Source of the DNA: Dirofilaria immitis
Lineage: Eukaryota; Nematoda; Chromadorea; Rhabditida; Onchocercidae
Direction of reading: 5' to 3'
NCBI GenBank assembly: GCA_024305405.1
Contig: JAKNDB010000110.1
Span: 310,001 to 374,000, forward strand
Length of the DNA stretch: 64,000 bases
Position numbers and translations under genes: made by a program. This document shows, piece after piece, positions 1-13,322 of the stretch. Under the pieces are notes generated by a model. The model was not told where the DNA came from. It ran no database searches and saw nothing but the letters and a program-made list of their open reading frames with translations. Position 1 is the stretch's first letter. Every line of letters starts with the position of its first letter.

Positions 1-53
1 AAAGAATTTTAGACTTCGGATATTTTGTAAAGTTTTTCGATATAAATTTGCAG

Positions 54-357
54 ATTAGAAGAGAAGCCCGTACAATTCACAGAAGGCGATTCAATGCAAG
101 GATCTCATTATTGTCCCCAGGCGGGTTTTTATATATTGCAGTGGCGTCATCTCGATGCAGTGCAGAATCAGTCCTTCGATTTTTCCTTATCTGGTCACAA
201 GTGCAAAATCATGTATTATCACGAATTATTAGATTCTTTGGATTTTAGGTAAGATAAATTTTTCGGTTTTTTTAACGAATTTGCCATTTTATTTCGTTCT
301 TGCAACCTTAGGCAATTATTTTGTGATACTTATTGCCGACTGGAGCATATTTACTAA
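54..357 (+). CDS. SEC14L1: 3' end of SEC14L1/retm-type lipid-transfer protein (GOLD domain)
   Basis: Two exons (54-248 and 312-357) end a gene that starts left of the window. The first exon, read in the frame L-E-E-K-P-V from base 55, gives GSHYCPQAGFYILQW, then HKCKIMYYHELLDS and DFR. This matches the C-terminal GOLD domain of animal SEC14L1/SEC14L5 (Drosophila retm), where the corresponding segment reads GSH..WPGFYILQW and HKCKVMYY..DFRGS. Known family members carry PRELI, CRAL-TRIO and GOLD domains and are thought to move or sense lipids at the Golgi and vesicles. The codon for the Arg of DFR is split AG|G across a 63-base GTAAG..TTAG intron. The last exon is short and stops at TAA 355-357, so the Ser-rich tail of the vertebrate protein is absent. 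The upstream PRELI and SEC14 parts are outside the window. Confidence 0.8.
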
Positions 358-3300
358 GGGAATTATCGCCACTTGTAAATCAGGATCGATAGAAGCATAA
401 CATAATGGCACAATGTATTATGACTAGAGATGTGACGTTCCAGCAGGTTTTAGTAAGCAATGTGTTTCAATTCTAAAACACTCTGAACTCTGATATTTTT
501 CCAAAATTGTATTGAATTTGTTCCTAAGTGTTTTATCTTTTTTCTTCACATAAAACAGAGAGCTGGACTTGACTTGTTTCGAAAGATCTCAACACATCAG
601 ACAGAAAGACCGCTAGTTACTAATATCATATTTTTTCTTGATGTTATTATCCTATCATCTAGCGATTTTATTTTTGCTTGAGGAAAAAAAATGCTGAAAC
701 TCGTTGACGTTTGGTTTTTTACTTGAATGGTTTAACTAATTTGTTGGTTTCAAAGTAGTCCATTTTAGAGGTTCAGTGGCTTCACTGGAGTCATGTAGGT
801 CATCATTTTCATCGCTTGCTGCTGCAACATCATCTACTGCTACTCCGATATCAACTCGAAAGAATTAAAAGCAATTACAAAAAAGTTTAATTAAAAATTT
901 TAAATATGATGGTTCTCATGTTTCGAAGAAATTTATCATAATTTTTAGAGACGACTATTGTCTTTATGTCGTACTGATTTTGGCTTATCAAAACATCATA
1001 CTGCTTTGCATTGTCGAAATCATGGATCTATTGACTGATCTTATAGTAATAAATTATTCCCACTGGCCGTTTCCGTCCTTATATGACCGCAACATAATAA
1101 ACCGTGGGAAAAAGTATTTATAAATGATTTGAATCGATGAATAAAAAAATGATTAGAGATGTTGTTTTGTTCTGGTTATTTTGGACGTTTTTAAATGCTG
1201 AGTACTAAATACTTCAAAGAAGTTTTGTTATAGCTTTTATTTAGTTCTTTTTCGAAAGTGCGGTATTGACAGAGAGCAGTGAGATGTTTCATATCGTTTT
1301 TGTTTTTGTTTTTTTCTTGACTAATCGTTTTCATTGAAGAAATTATCTCTTAATATACCTGAAGATTTCATTTATATATAATATACCTCTTTTAATACTA
1401 ATATGTTTGTTATGATACGGTATTGGAATAAGAATTTAGAAAGAGATATTAATGGAAATTTAAGGAAGTGTCAACTGCTTTACCATAAACTAGTGAACGT
1501 TCAATCATATCAAGTATTGCTGTTATTGCTGATCGTCTAGCTTTCAAGGTTTCGTGGTATTCGGGATTATTTATTCTTATAGAATCAAAATGGATGTTGG
1601 TATACTATTGAAATTTTTGTTTTTCTTTTTTTCTTAATTTTGTTTCACCAATATTTTTACTTTTTAATTATCCAAATTACATGTGATTGCACAGTTTGCT
1701 CAAAAATGAACTGTTTAAGACTTATAAGTACATGTTATAATTATGATTAGTATAATATTCGCTCGTAATAATTTTGTGAATGTTATTCCTTTTTCAGTGA
1801 TTTACGCTTCCATCCATTTTTGGCTACATTATTAGCGCGGATGTTTTTCCTGTAGTTTTCAAAAGATTTTTTGAATCAAGCTATATCTTAAATGGTATTT
1901 TCAGTAATGTTCTTGAATATTTGAAAAATATTGTAGATAAAAATGAAGTTAACCTTTTTCTTTCCATAACTTTCGAAAACAATAAAAAACAAGCAAATAT
2001 TTTAATGCATCTCCAAACTTTTTACCAGTTCAATTCATTAATGCAGTGGTAATAAAACTACATAAGGGACTAAAGAGTACCTCGTTTGAGAATCATTCTT
2101 TTTGTTATCCATTATGTACATAATTTGCTTAGATTGTTAAATCTAATTTTTTTATGTTGTCATTTTTTTGGTGTTAATTTGATTTTCGAAGTTTGGAGAA
2201 ATTAATATTTCGTTTATAACCTAGAGAGAATTCAGTCATATATTTGATTTAATTTTCAATTCAGTAACATTCTGCAATTTGAGGAGACTGCTTTGGCTAC
2301 TTTGGCACATATTAATAACTTTAGGTAAACCTGCATATAAAAGATTAAAATATTGTGTGTAGTGGCTGCTTTTATTAGTTCTTTGTAAATTTCATTTTCA
2401 AAATGGAAGCTAATAACTTATCCTTTCTGTAGTTCTAAAATCTGCTCCAGTTTTGAATGGTTCGTTTTTTCTCCTTTTTATTATGCGGTTACATTTCGTT
2501 GCGGCACTAAATGCTAGGAACTTTTAATTATTGTAGTAAAATATTATAGTAGAGTTTTGTTCCTTTTATTTGACATATGTGTTAACAAAGTTCATGTTAT
2601 CCTAAGCTGAACTCATAGTTAATTGAAAGATAAATTCGACTACAAGTAACTAAAAGTTAATCAGAAAGCAGTAAACCGTTGAAATATTTAGCGGCTTAGC
2701 ATTATACAAGCTTTTATTTGTATTATTCAAAGCCTGTCCTTGTTTTTATTCATAACTTGCATTAATCGCCGTAAATGCTCGCATCACCACCATGCTTTCT
2801 AGAAACGCTGCTTTATGGTCAGAAAACTCCACAAGTACACGATGAAGACTTTTACCCTTCAGACTAATAATAATTTGAGATGTTACCTGGTTTAAGCCTC
2901 TTTATAATAAATTCATTCAGCATTTTGTAATGCATTATGAACGATTTAAGATCATACCGCAGGTCCTGCTCTTACTTTAGATAGACAGATAAATTTTTCG
3001 CCACTTTGATGCTAAAAAATGAAATAGGTGTCGCAGCGTCCTTATAATGTTGTTAAGAATAATTGGTAACTAGTTGATTTGTTTGTGGTTTGTCGCTATT
3101 ATTTCATTTCAAGTGTTTTTCCTAAACATATGTGTACAATTTTTAAATCAATGTAAGAAATGACTTCTGAGAATTTTGTAAAACATATCTTTGAAATAAT
3201 AAAAATCAGGGATATGTTTAGAAGTTGCATTTGGGTCCACAATCAAAACCGGAAATTAAAATTTTTAATGAAAGATTTGCAAACTAAGTCATTTTCTAAT

Positions 3301-6300
3301 GATTATTCCATGATTTAATTGGCGTGATGATGACTAGAATTTTTGAAACAGGTGTACAAAGTTTAGAAACGGTTGTCATTTAATGTCGATTTTATAATTC
3401 TAATTTTGTTAAGAATAATGGTAACTAGTTGATTTATTTAAAAAAATTTTTCTTTTCAGCAATAGGATGTTATCTTTTTTCCATATTAATTAAAGCTTTT
3501 CATTCATCTATTGTTAGGAAAAAACTGAGAGGATTTTATGATTCTATCGAAGTAACAGGTCATTTTTATTACGAAATCTTTCTATTCATATCTTTATATC
3601 GAGTTTTGTATCATGCACTATCCGTCCTCATCCTTGTATTCGGTTAAACAGTATCAAGATATCACAAGAACGGATGCTTTCTCCTATACTATTATAAAAA
3701 CCATTCCCGACCCACGCTGCTAATATTACAAGAAATCGTAACAAGTCAGTACTACAAGAAATCCACAAGTGCTGTGTTACAAGAATCCTTCTGCTGTCCT
3801 GAATTTTTTAATTTAAATTCCTTATGCTAATTTACACCATTGACTAATCACATTTATGACCCTTAACACAAATTTTAGTAATGCTGTAAATTCGTTTACG
3901 AAACACAGAGATAACTTAGAACATAAGTGTTTTTTCTATTCACTGGTTACTCAATGGTTTTCTGTATATAGAGAAATTCTGTAACAAAGGTGAAGATTGA
4001 AAACACCAACTTCTTTCCCAACATTTAATTATTCCTGCTTTCTAGAATTGAATCCAGTCCAACTGCCTATTATAGTACCTAGGAACACTTACGGATATGA
4101 ACTTCACGCAGTCTAATAATCATGGTTTAATAGTCAATGTCAGAATTGAAGTCAGTAAAGATTATCAGGCTGTTTTTCACGAACTAAATTTAAACATTGA
4201 TTTAAGATGTGCAGCAGTGTGTCAACGTTAGCAGGGACAATACCAATTACGATTCGCGAGAGATCAGCAGTATGTTCATCTTCAACTTACGTATTTCCGT
4301 TATCCAGCCGAAACTAATATTTTGTGTTGCTTTTGGGCAATTTATGGTTAATATATCTTTAAACAACTTTGCAGATCCCGAACTTTTACCTGATGCAGAA
4401 ATCGAAGATTTACAATCTTAGAGTTGACGCAAGAGATTTTGGATTTACATACAATACTGGATTTAATCGCTTTTGCATTGTTTTAGAATGATAGTCCTAG
4501 TTTCATCGGCTTACTGGGCAGTGTATTAGTATGTCATGGATTATCCGAGGTTTTAGACATCAAATTTGATGCTAGACAAAATATGATTATTCAGTCATTA
4601 CTTAATGGCAATTTGCGGTACGAGTTGCTAGATCAATATTCTCGAATGATATTACTGATTCGTTGGCCAGATGTTTGCCTTGGCAAGTCAGATCCATTGT
4701 TTGAATAATTAGAAAAAAACTAGCATAGTTTTAAATTAATTTAAGATCGAACTACGGTTATGGAGATTTGGTTGCCTATCCAGAAGGACACTTTAATTAG
4801 ATGGATTAGATATACATAGTTTGATCTACACTGCTCATATCTAGCTATTTATAACGGCAGATGTTTTGAGAAACTTCACGATTAAAATACTGACAGAAAT
4901 AACTAAGTCAAATTTTTTCCAGTTTCTAATTATATTACCGCCACTGGAAAAAGTGAAACTATAGTGATATTACATAATAAGCAAGCCCATGCTATCGACG
5001 AAGCCAGAAAATGTAATTAATTGTAATTCTAAAAGGATTAAGTAGGGGTAGATTGCCAAGAACGTCTTCATTACTTAAGAACGAAAATTAGAGTTTGAAG
5101 GCGACCACTCTATCAATTAGTGCCGTTGGTGGTAAACATGTCTTGATGAGAAGACTCCCGGAAATGAAAGTTTTTCAGTTTCGAAAGAAGTGTGGTTGCA
5201 AAGCTGAAAATTAAAGAAATTAATAGAAATGCACCATCGGAAGTGGAGCTCGTGGCTTATTAGTTTGGAAGAGATCAATTTGATCCGAAAGAATGAACAT
5301 TTACAACAAATACGCTTCGCGTTGGGGAAAAAGGGGGTTAAATGGAGAGTAATTTTTAAATTTCTTTCTTTCGAATAGAAGAAGAGAATCTTTTCCTATA
5401 ATTCGGCTTATACGTTATAAATACAATATCGTGCTTACACAAGGGTCTGAATCAAGCGCGCAATACCCACGAATATCAAAAGACACGAATACAGAAAAAT
5501 TAAAGAATACAAACAAATATCTCAGTGCTTATAAAAAGACCGTATTTTTCCTTTAGGTCTGTCGTTCTTTTGTATCACCACTGCTGTTTCTCTTGCCTTT
5601 CAATTATGGTTCACTCGAATTGTCCCCGAAATGTTGGACCGTATTTCCGAACTGCACTGAACTGTAACTGTCAGATCGGATTTGAGTTGTCGTCAATAAC
5701 CAGTCCTGCTTGACCGTCGAGCTGAACTTGAATTGTCGTCGAGTAATGATTCCTATTGACTGTCGAATCGTCGTTGTTGAATAGTTCTTCAAACTTGGGT
5801 AATTAAACCCTTCCTTATATATCCTTCGGCTTGTTGACCCTAGATCGGGTTGAACCCATTTTGTCGACCAGTGAGTGAATCGAGTGCTTTGATTGAGAAC
5901 ATCTTTATATTTTTATCCTTTTAGCTTACTGATCAGCGCGATTCTTGGCGCGCTATTTACTTTAATGTCCCATTTAGCATTTCTATCTATACACAACTAA
6001 TTACATGTCTCGGCTTTTGCCGACACTCCGATCCTGAAACGACATGCTGGAGTTCAAATAAGTTCACTGCCAAGAGAGGAGGAAGGAGCAGTTCGGCCAT
6101 AAACCGATTGTACATCATCAAGGAGAGAGAAAACACCAAGAATTTAAAAGGAAATTCAAGTTCGACGATAGTTGCATAGTGCGATGAACAGCAGAAGCGG
6201 TAATTCGACAATTACAACAATGGTTCGACAGCAGCATAAAAGGAGTAATAACGGTACTAAGGCCAAAGAAGAATGACATTTGAAAAGGGAAAATAGATAA

Positions 6301-7029
6301 AATAATGTGTTGGAATGCCGTATAAGATCAATACGTGGACAACACTACGTAGCGGAACCAGAGCATCAAGAAATCAGATTTTTCCGACACATCCGATTAA
6401 GATACTGCGTACTAGCACTTTTTGATTGTAGCTTAAGTTAGATCTGTATTGCTCATACATTATATTTTTTTTTGACAAAGGAAAGACGAATATATCGCAT
6501 CCTAAGTATACCATGACTATAATTGTCCACAGAAAAACATTCTGATAAAAATTCTAATTTCCGTCCTATTCAGTCTATTCTCAATGAGATAGGATTAAGG
6601 ACCTTGAACTATTATTTAGTAAACAGAAACACGTACTAAACATCAAGACTGTAAAAACTGAAGCTAACAGAAATGAAAAGATCCACTATTAAAGCGATCG
6701 TATCAAATAAGTATTGGTTGCCCAAAGAACAAGTTCTTCGGGGTTCAAAACATAAATTAGAGATAGCGTTTTGCTTGCAAATTTCTTGGAAAACATGTTT
6801 TCCATATGCGAACCTCAGTAAATAAATAAATAATTTAACAGATTAAAAGAACAGTTGCTGTACTCAAAATTTTATTGCAGTAGTGCAAAAATTCTAACTA
6901 CAAGAACTGTTTTATCAGTTTGAGTTGTGTAATATTTCTTGTTTGAGATGTAGTCATCCGTAACATTAATCCTAATTTGAAGAGTTCATGGTGGATGAAC
7001 TGACGCTTATTACTGCCTGTTCAGTACAG
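358..7029. other. intergenic, AT-rich, no confident gene
   Basis: This 6.7 kb lies between two convergent 3' ends (SEC14L1-like on plus, SGSM3-like on minus). Stretches 358-4150 and 6250-7029 show only stop-riddled AT-rich sequence and T/A runs. The part from about 4200 to 6250 is less AT-rich and holds broken coding-like pieces, listed separately. A 72-codon open frame at 3429-3647 has a hydrophobic composition but no start context, splice partners or recognisable motif. I see no terminal repeats, tRNA or conserved exon here. Confidence 0.5.
4209..4708 (+). pseudogene. decayed coding-like stretch, family unknown
   Basis: Several short open segments in different plus frames lie end to end with stops between them. 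One reads DPELLPDAEIEDLQ just after TTTGCAG (4374); a second frame continues as LRVDARDFGFTYNTGFNRF; a third gives FIGLLGSVLVCHGLSEVLDI and ends in LGKSDPLFE before TAA (4706-4708). Composition is protein-like, but frame changes every 50 to 150 bases and no family was recognised. Further fragments of similar flavour occur at about 4960-5340 and 5600-6250. A dead gene or a worn retroelement is possible; there is no visible reverse-transcriptase YxDD motif or pair of LTRs. Confidence 0.2.
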
Positions 7030-10000
7030 TTATAAATCCCAGCTAAAGAGATGGTGTTTGACGAGCATATCTCGCACACCCTCTTTCAGTGGCTGATCAA
7101 AAGAACGCCGAATCGTAGTTGGTAGCATGTTCGAAAAAGCCTGAAATTAATGTAGGTCAATCATTAAAAAATAAAACTCTTTTAATTACTTCATCTAAAA
7201 CAAACGAAGCTATGAAATCTGATTTGATTCATCATAATAGCTGAAATATTTAAGAAAATAGAATTTGTAAACGTATAGAATGCATATGAATAGGAATTGC
7301 ACTTAACCATGAAATTTTGTTATAGAACAAATAACTTAATGCACTATAACGAGAATCGATCGAATCATTTTAATTTTTCAGTCAAAACATGACTAAACGG
7401 TGGAGATTTTTGACTTTCCTTAGGAAATTATGCTGGGAGAAAAAATAGTTTAATTTTCACAATCTTTGACATATTTCTACATAATAATTTATTTACTAAG
7501 CCTATGATATGTCCTCATAGGAGTACCTTTTTTTTAATGTCTCATTTAAATTCAAATCCTTCTTTTTTTGACAATATCCGCGATTTCATAATCAACACTT
7601 AAGTTAAATGAGAACTGTGCCAAAAGTCGTAGTTCGCACTTTATCTGTAAAAAAATATTTCCATTTTGGAAAAAGCAAATAAATTATCGAACAACAACAT
7701 TTCATCTGATTCCTAAACATGTTCCTACTCAGCTAATTGATTTGCGAGGTTTGCGAAGTTACTTGTTTTAATTAAGCCTCCAATAATCGTTTCTACGCTA
7801 TCATGAGTAGTGAAATCTCAGCAGTTTTGAAATTCAAAAGACAAATTTCAAAAACGCTAACCTGCCTCCATATAGGTGATCGTATAAATGACCACGAATG
7901 ATAAAATTTATTTCTAATCTGCTCTTGATCTGGATTGCTGCATAGCAAATCAAACCACAAATGAAGACATTGTTCGCAAACCGCTAGGGCAATTAGAGAG
8001 CGAAATTTTACATCCATTTGAGCACCAACTGCATTATGCGACTCGTTGATCAACTTGACGGCTCGGAATAACAGTTCTTCTGGCGTTAAGACCTGATAAA
8101 TACATACTGATAACTAGCATCATATGTTTTTAAACTACCAATTTGAAGTGTTACTTAAATTCATTCCTACTATTTTTGACATATGTATTAGAATTTGCTT
8201 CTACACTGTTTCTAACATCGAGTATTATGTGTTGCCTAAATGCTAGATCAATAACCGGGCATCAATTTTTTAAAGCAAGCTCACAATGCCAATTATTCAT
8301 TTAGTCAATCGCTCACTAATTAGTTTCCAGTGGAATGGTATCAACATGGAAGTTATCAAGTACTACATTACAATCCTTAGGAAGATAAAATATATTCTTG
8401 CTTTTGCCCAGTTGAAAAGATCTGGGCAGGTTAGCGACCAAAATTAAAAACAGAAGGAAGCCAATTAACTCTTTCTTGTATGTAAGGTTGTGAAGAAAAC
8501 TATTTTTCTTGATGCTGCAATCATCATTCCTACAAAATAAACCTTCACGAGAGTCTCGCAGTTCAATTTTGATGCTTATTGTCTCTTCTCACGCAATTAC
8601 ATAAATTTAATGGGGAATGGTTATCTCGACAATAATTTGACTTGCAACTTGCTTTTCTTTTGTCAACAAACTTAAGTTCGATTTCAACTAAACACTTGCA
8701 ACTTTGTTTCAAGCTTGATTTCAAATTTATGAAATTCGAAAATAGTGATTTTTGAACTAGCACGGAAAGCTGTCAAAATTACCTACTTCTCCATCTTGAT
8801 CCAAGCTAAATGTTGAACAAAGTGTTAGACGAGAATATACAGCGTTATAATGTTTCTCTACGAAACTTTGTGATATCTGTTCTAAAAAAAAATGAATCAT
8901 TTAAAATCGCTCAAGACGAAAGAAAACTACTTGCTTTTTTTAGACAACGAAAAAGTACCGACAAAAAGCCATGGATGAGAAGCGAAATTAAGTACACCCG
9001 ACTTTCGCAAACCATGCTCTAGAATTAGTTTCAACGCTGAAGCAAGGCGTTTACGGATTTTATCCGTTATTTCTGGACAAACTGCTTCATCACCATATAT
9101 TGTGTAGTCACGCCCACGATCATCAACTATCTGAAAAGTAGGCCATAAAGGCATCCAATTTCGAGAGACAAAAGCAGAATATTGGTTCATTTATAAGTCC
9201 AAAACATATATACCAGTCGGAACAGGGAAAAACAACCTCGACAAATTTTGCAGGAAACCATCCCCTTAATCCATTAATTTCACCAACCCAGCAATGTTCA
9301 TCTTTTTCGCAAATGATCGTTATTATATCGTTCTTCCTACAATCGATAATATTCATTACGAACGCACTCATCGACGAATTTTTTATAAATTCAAAAACTG
9401 GAAGCTAATAAAAAATTGAAAAAACGAACCTAAATCCTAATTCATCTTCATCTTGCCGTCTAAAATCTAATAATGCTCTCGCACGACGATATTCATGACG
9501 TCGCGTTTTTAAAGATTCCGCCTTTTCATTTTGATGATCCTCTGCTGAATAATCTGCCTAAAACGAAATCATGTATAATAAATTTCATGAAATATCGACA
9601 GAGCAAACTTGCGATTCACAGAAAAGTTGCGGATACACAAATTGAAATGAATAAACCTGTAAGTTAACTGTTCCTTAAACGATTCATCGCATTCAATGAA
9701 ATATCGACAGATATGCAAAACGGCATCTCTTAAATCAACGATAAGTTCAGTTAGCCGGATATTTTTTATGTTTGGGTTACTTTCCATATCCTAAAAATAA
9801 CTTATAAACAGATTTTAATTCCTTTTTCATCACTTAAAGTTGATGCCAAGAACTAAGATGATTAAACACTCAAACAAAGCACCTTTTTCTTTTTCGATTT
9901 TAAGAGGAAGTCGGATTAAAGAAATTTGGCATCAAATTCCGTGTATAAAATTAATTAAACATGGGATTTGAACCAATTTAATACTTTGTACTCGCCTCCA

Positions 10001-13000
10001 TATAAGTTGAAAAGTGCAGAAATAACAATGACGATCAAGAAATAATAGCTTCGTCACATAAAAATATTATTCATATCAAATTTTTATTAACAAATAAGAA
10101 AAGTTTGAACAAGAAATAAAAGACTGTGTTGTAAATGAGAATTTTAGGAATTGACTCAAGTAAAGATGAAAAAGAAAGCTAAAACGGTGAAGATTGGACC
10201 GACTGATAAAATTTCCTTACAAAAATTTCTGAAATCGTCGAGTTAACTTCCTACGCATCATCGGCTACCGATAAAAATTTGTCACAAGGTAAACCACACC
10301 TGCTTCTTGGAAAAAGCAAATATTTGTTGTATAAAACTTTTCGATCCTGCTAGTTTACGCCTTCGAACATGCTGTTTCGGTAAATTTGTATCATTATTTG
10401 TATTTATGATAAGTCCTTCGCCAGCTAACAAAATTGCTTGCTGACGTCTTCGAGCCGTTTCGATAAATTCCGCAGTTATTGAAAATTCGAAAGATGTACA
10501 TAGTTCCATTAAGTACTCTGCAAACAATTTTATAAGTAATCGTTGTACAATTGAAAAAGAAAAGGCGAAATTACCTGGATTGCTTAGGGATGCTGGAATC
10601 TGCGATATTGTATTGAATAATTCCACTGTCACGTTTTCGCTGTATTTCATTTCTATTAAATCATCCTCCTTGATTTTCAGAATGGAAATTAACACCTGAT
10701 AAATGTGAAGAAATTTTAATGATTTTTACAGTTACTTCATTACTAAATTCTGCTTGAACAATGTCTGTTTAACTATTTGCTTTCAATCCACCCGTTAGGC
10801 TTTGCGGGAAATTATTTTACTATTATAAGGAATTACAGAAAATTATTCATTATTATGCAGGATCATAGGTAGTACAAATAAAACAAGTCATAAACTGAAA
10901 AAACTGAAGTGATAAAATCTTTTCACAGAACTGATACCAAAGTATAATTACCAAATACCAAACTGAAAAACAGACATTTCTGAGTCCAGGCTTCTTTCAT
11001 TTTCTATGACATTGTTTCGCTGTAAAACGACATACAACTAGTCAATGCAGGTAACGTATCAGTACGACATAAGACATATACATCAGAAAAATCCTATTGA
11101 TAGTAGATATTTACCCTGAACATTGTCACTCCACCAAAAACGAACAAACAATCCCAAACACGAAGCAAAACTCGCATGGAAAGAACTGATGCAAAAGCCG
11201 TTAGAAACCAGTTAACGGTAATTAATGATAACTCGACTTCATTGTCTTTTAAAATGTGATCCAATTCAGGTAGATGCATCCCAATTAGCTGTTGTAAAAC
11301 TCGTTCATCTGCCTGAAACTTCGCTGTTTTTCCTGGATATTGCTGTTTAATTCATGAAGAATGTTGAAGATAGATTACATGATAATCTGATGATTTTTAT
11401 ACTATTGCAACTTACTCGAAAGTAATAAAGAATAGCTTTTGTGAAGGGAAAAAAATAAAAAGAAGCAAATAAATAAAATTTCATAAATGAATCAATATTC
11501 ACAATAAAAGTTACAAATCTAATGCGAGTAAGAGGAAAATAAATAAGAAGCTACCTGTAAACCAAGAAAAGATCGACTGTAGTAATTGGGTGGAAATATA
11601 TCTTCAATTAATGAAGCTATAATCCAGAATGCTGTTTCTTCGGGACAAAATAGTAATAACGAAGCAGCAATAACACCTATTCCTTGACAATAACCAACAT
11701 CCGGATAAATATAGGCAACTGAATTCAGAAGTCTCCTTAAACTTTGGATACCTTTACTACCGGGATGCCAAAAGCATATATTGTTAGGTAAAGTCCTGAA
11801 ATTTGATTATATAGAAGCACTTCAAAACATTTCTATACAATTTATGATTAAACTATTTCAAAAATAATTTGAAAGATTTCTGTCGAAAAATTGATTTTGA
11901 AGATTTTTAATAAAACTAGTAGATAACTTTCCCAAAATTCTATTTTGACTGAAAAATTAGCCATCTTTCACCTTGACAAGTCTTTTTCAATTTGCGCGCT
12001 TATCGATGACTTATCCTTGTCGCACTGCTTGATTACCTCGATATAACTGAAAGCACTTGCCGCTTTCTTTTTGTTGCACCGCAAAACCTTGGCCATAAAA
12101 AGGCCGAAGCGAATGAGCGATTCCAACTTCATGAACAAGATTTACCAATTTCTCATAATCTAATTTTTCCGTATCCACCTTCGACCATGTTAACTCATCT
12201 TTCACATTATCATGCCCAAATTCAAGCAGTGCTACCCAGCGCATTCTTAAACAAATCAACTGTTAATTCCTATTACTTGCTCGTTTTTGTTTTCGTTTTG
12301 CACCTTTCGAGATAAGTAACAGCTACCTACAAATTTTTGTTTTTTTTCATATTCAAAGGAAATATGAGTTACAAAGCATTGTAAAGCTGCGTATGTCCTT
12401 GGCTTTCCCATAAATAACAATATAATTTTTTTCGCATTAATTTCTTAGGGCCTTAACTAACAGATTCAAAGTTTATACCGATTCTGAGACGTTTCAATTG
12501 GTAGCAAATTATTGCTATTAATTTTGCGATCGATAAGGAACCCGAATTCATCAAAGCTAAAAGATGAAATAAAAATAAACTTTGAAAAACAAGTCATCCA
12601 TATGAAGTTGAATAACAATCGCTTTTTAGCCCAAACAATTCCTTAGGAATTAATGAAATTCGACAGTTTTCAAAATCAAAAATAAACAACTATTGTAAAA
12701 CATTAGCCTCCTCCAAACTATTCAAATGTATTTTTGGCCACTAACGTAGTTTTCCGGAAACTTCTCATGAAATAGTGCTCTGAATCATTAACCGCAATAA
12801 CACATACTCCTTGTTGTAAAATTCTGTCTTAATTTCTGTTGTTTATGCTGAAAAATTATGCACCTCATTTTTCCCTATTTCTATTCGCGTGGTTCAAGAG
12901 TAACGTAACTATAGTTGATGATGACATCTGGAACATAACAGTTCATCATTTCAAGTTCAAATTAAATTTATTTTTCATAACTTCGAAGCAACAACATTGT

Positions 13001-13322
13001 ATTTAAATGATATACAGGTTGCTTGCTCTCACCGATGCCTCATTACCCTTCGCCAAAGAAAAGAACCATTTTCTAGTTAGAAATAGAAAATTAACATTTC
13101 CGATGTCTTAGCGAACGAATCGGGCAACAACGTTGTGTTGATTGCTGAAAAGGGCTGCTCCGATATATTGAATATCGACTGATGTACTGGAATATCGGCT
13201 TCTTTCTGCCAATAATTCTCCATGGTATAATATTTGATGCCTTTTTCGTCTTCTTCATCACTTATTGCCTCCGCATATTTTGCATCTTTGCCTTGAAAAG
13301 ATATCCTTTTATATATTATCAT
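7030..13322 (-). CDS. SGSM3: SGSM3-type RabGAP: TBC, SH3 and RUN domains
   Basis: A multi-exon minus-strand gene. Exons, 5' to 3': about 13096-13322 (N-terminus, tentative), 11972-12245, 11555-11795, 11115-11312, 10575-10695, 10300-10517, 9620-9790 (donor uncertain), 9430-9557, 9237-9336, 8959-9130, 8787-8881, 7862-8092, about 7573-7644 and 7030-7140. Domain order follows vertebrate SGSM3 and C. elegans tbc-18. The TBC domain has the arginine-finger motif IEKDLSR and the glutamine-finger motif YPDVGYCQG, so it should stimulate GTP hydrolysis on a Rab or Rap GTPase. The SH3 domain carries [20 protein letters not shown]. The RUN domain follows ([20 protein letters not shown]), and the end [18 protein letters not shown] is nearly that of the human protein. 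Splice phases agree at most junctions. The second exon changes frame twice, at runs of five T (minus-strand sense) at 12097-12101 and five A at 12068-12072; one extra base in each gives a continuous family match. The start codon is not certain; ATG at 13320-13322 is the best visible candidate. Confidence 0.9.

Noticed and set aside
4200..6250. LTR retrotransposon
   Set aside because: No paired long terminal repeats, no protease or reverse-transcriptase signature, and no tRNA-type primer-binding site could be identified.
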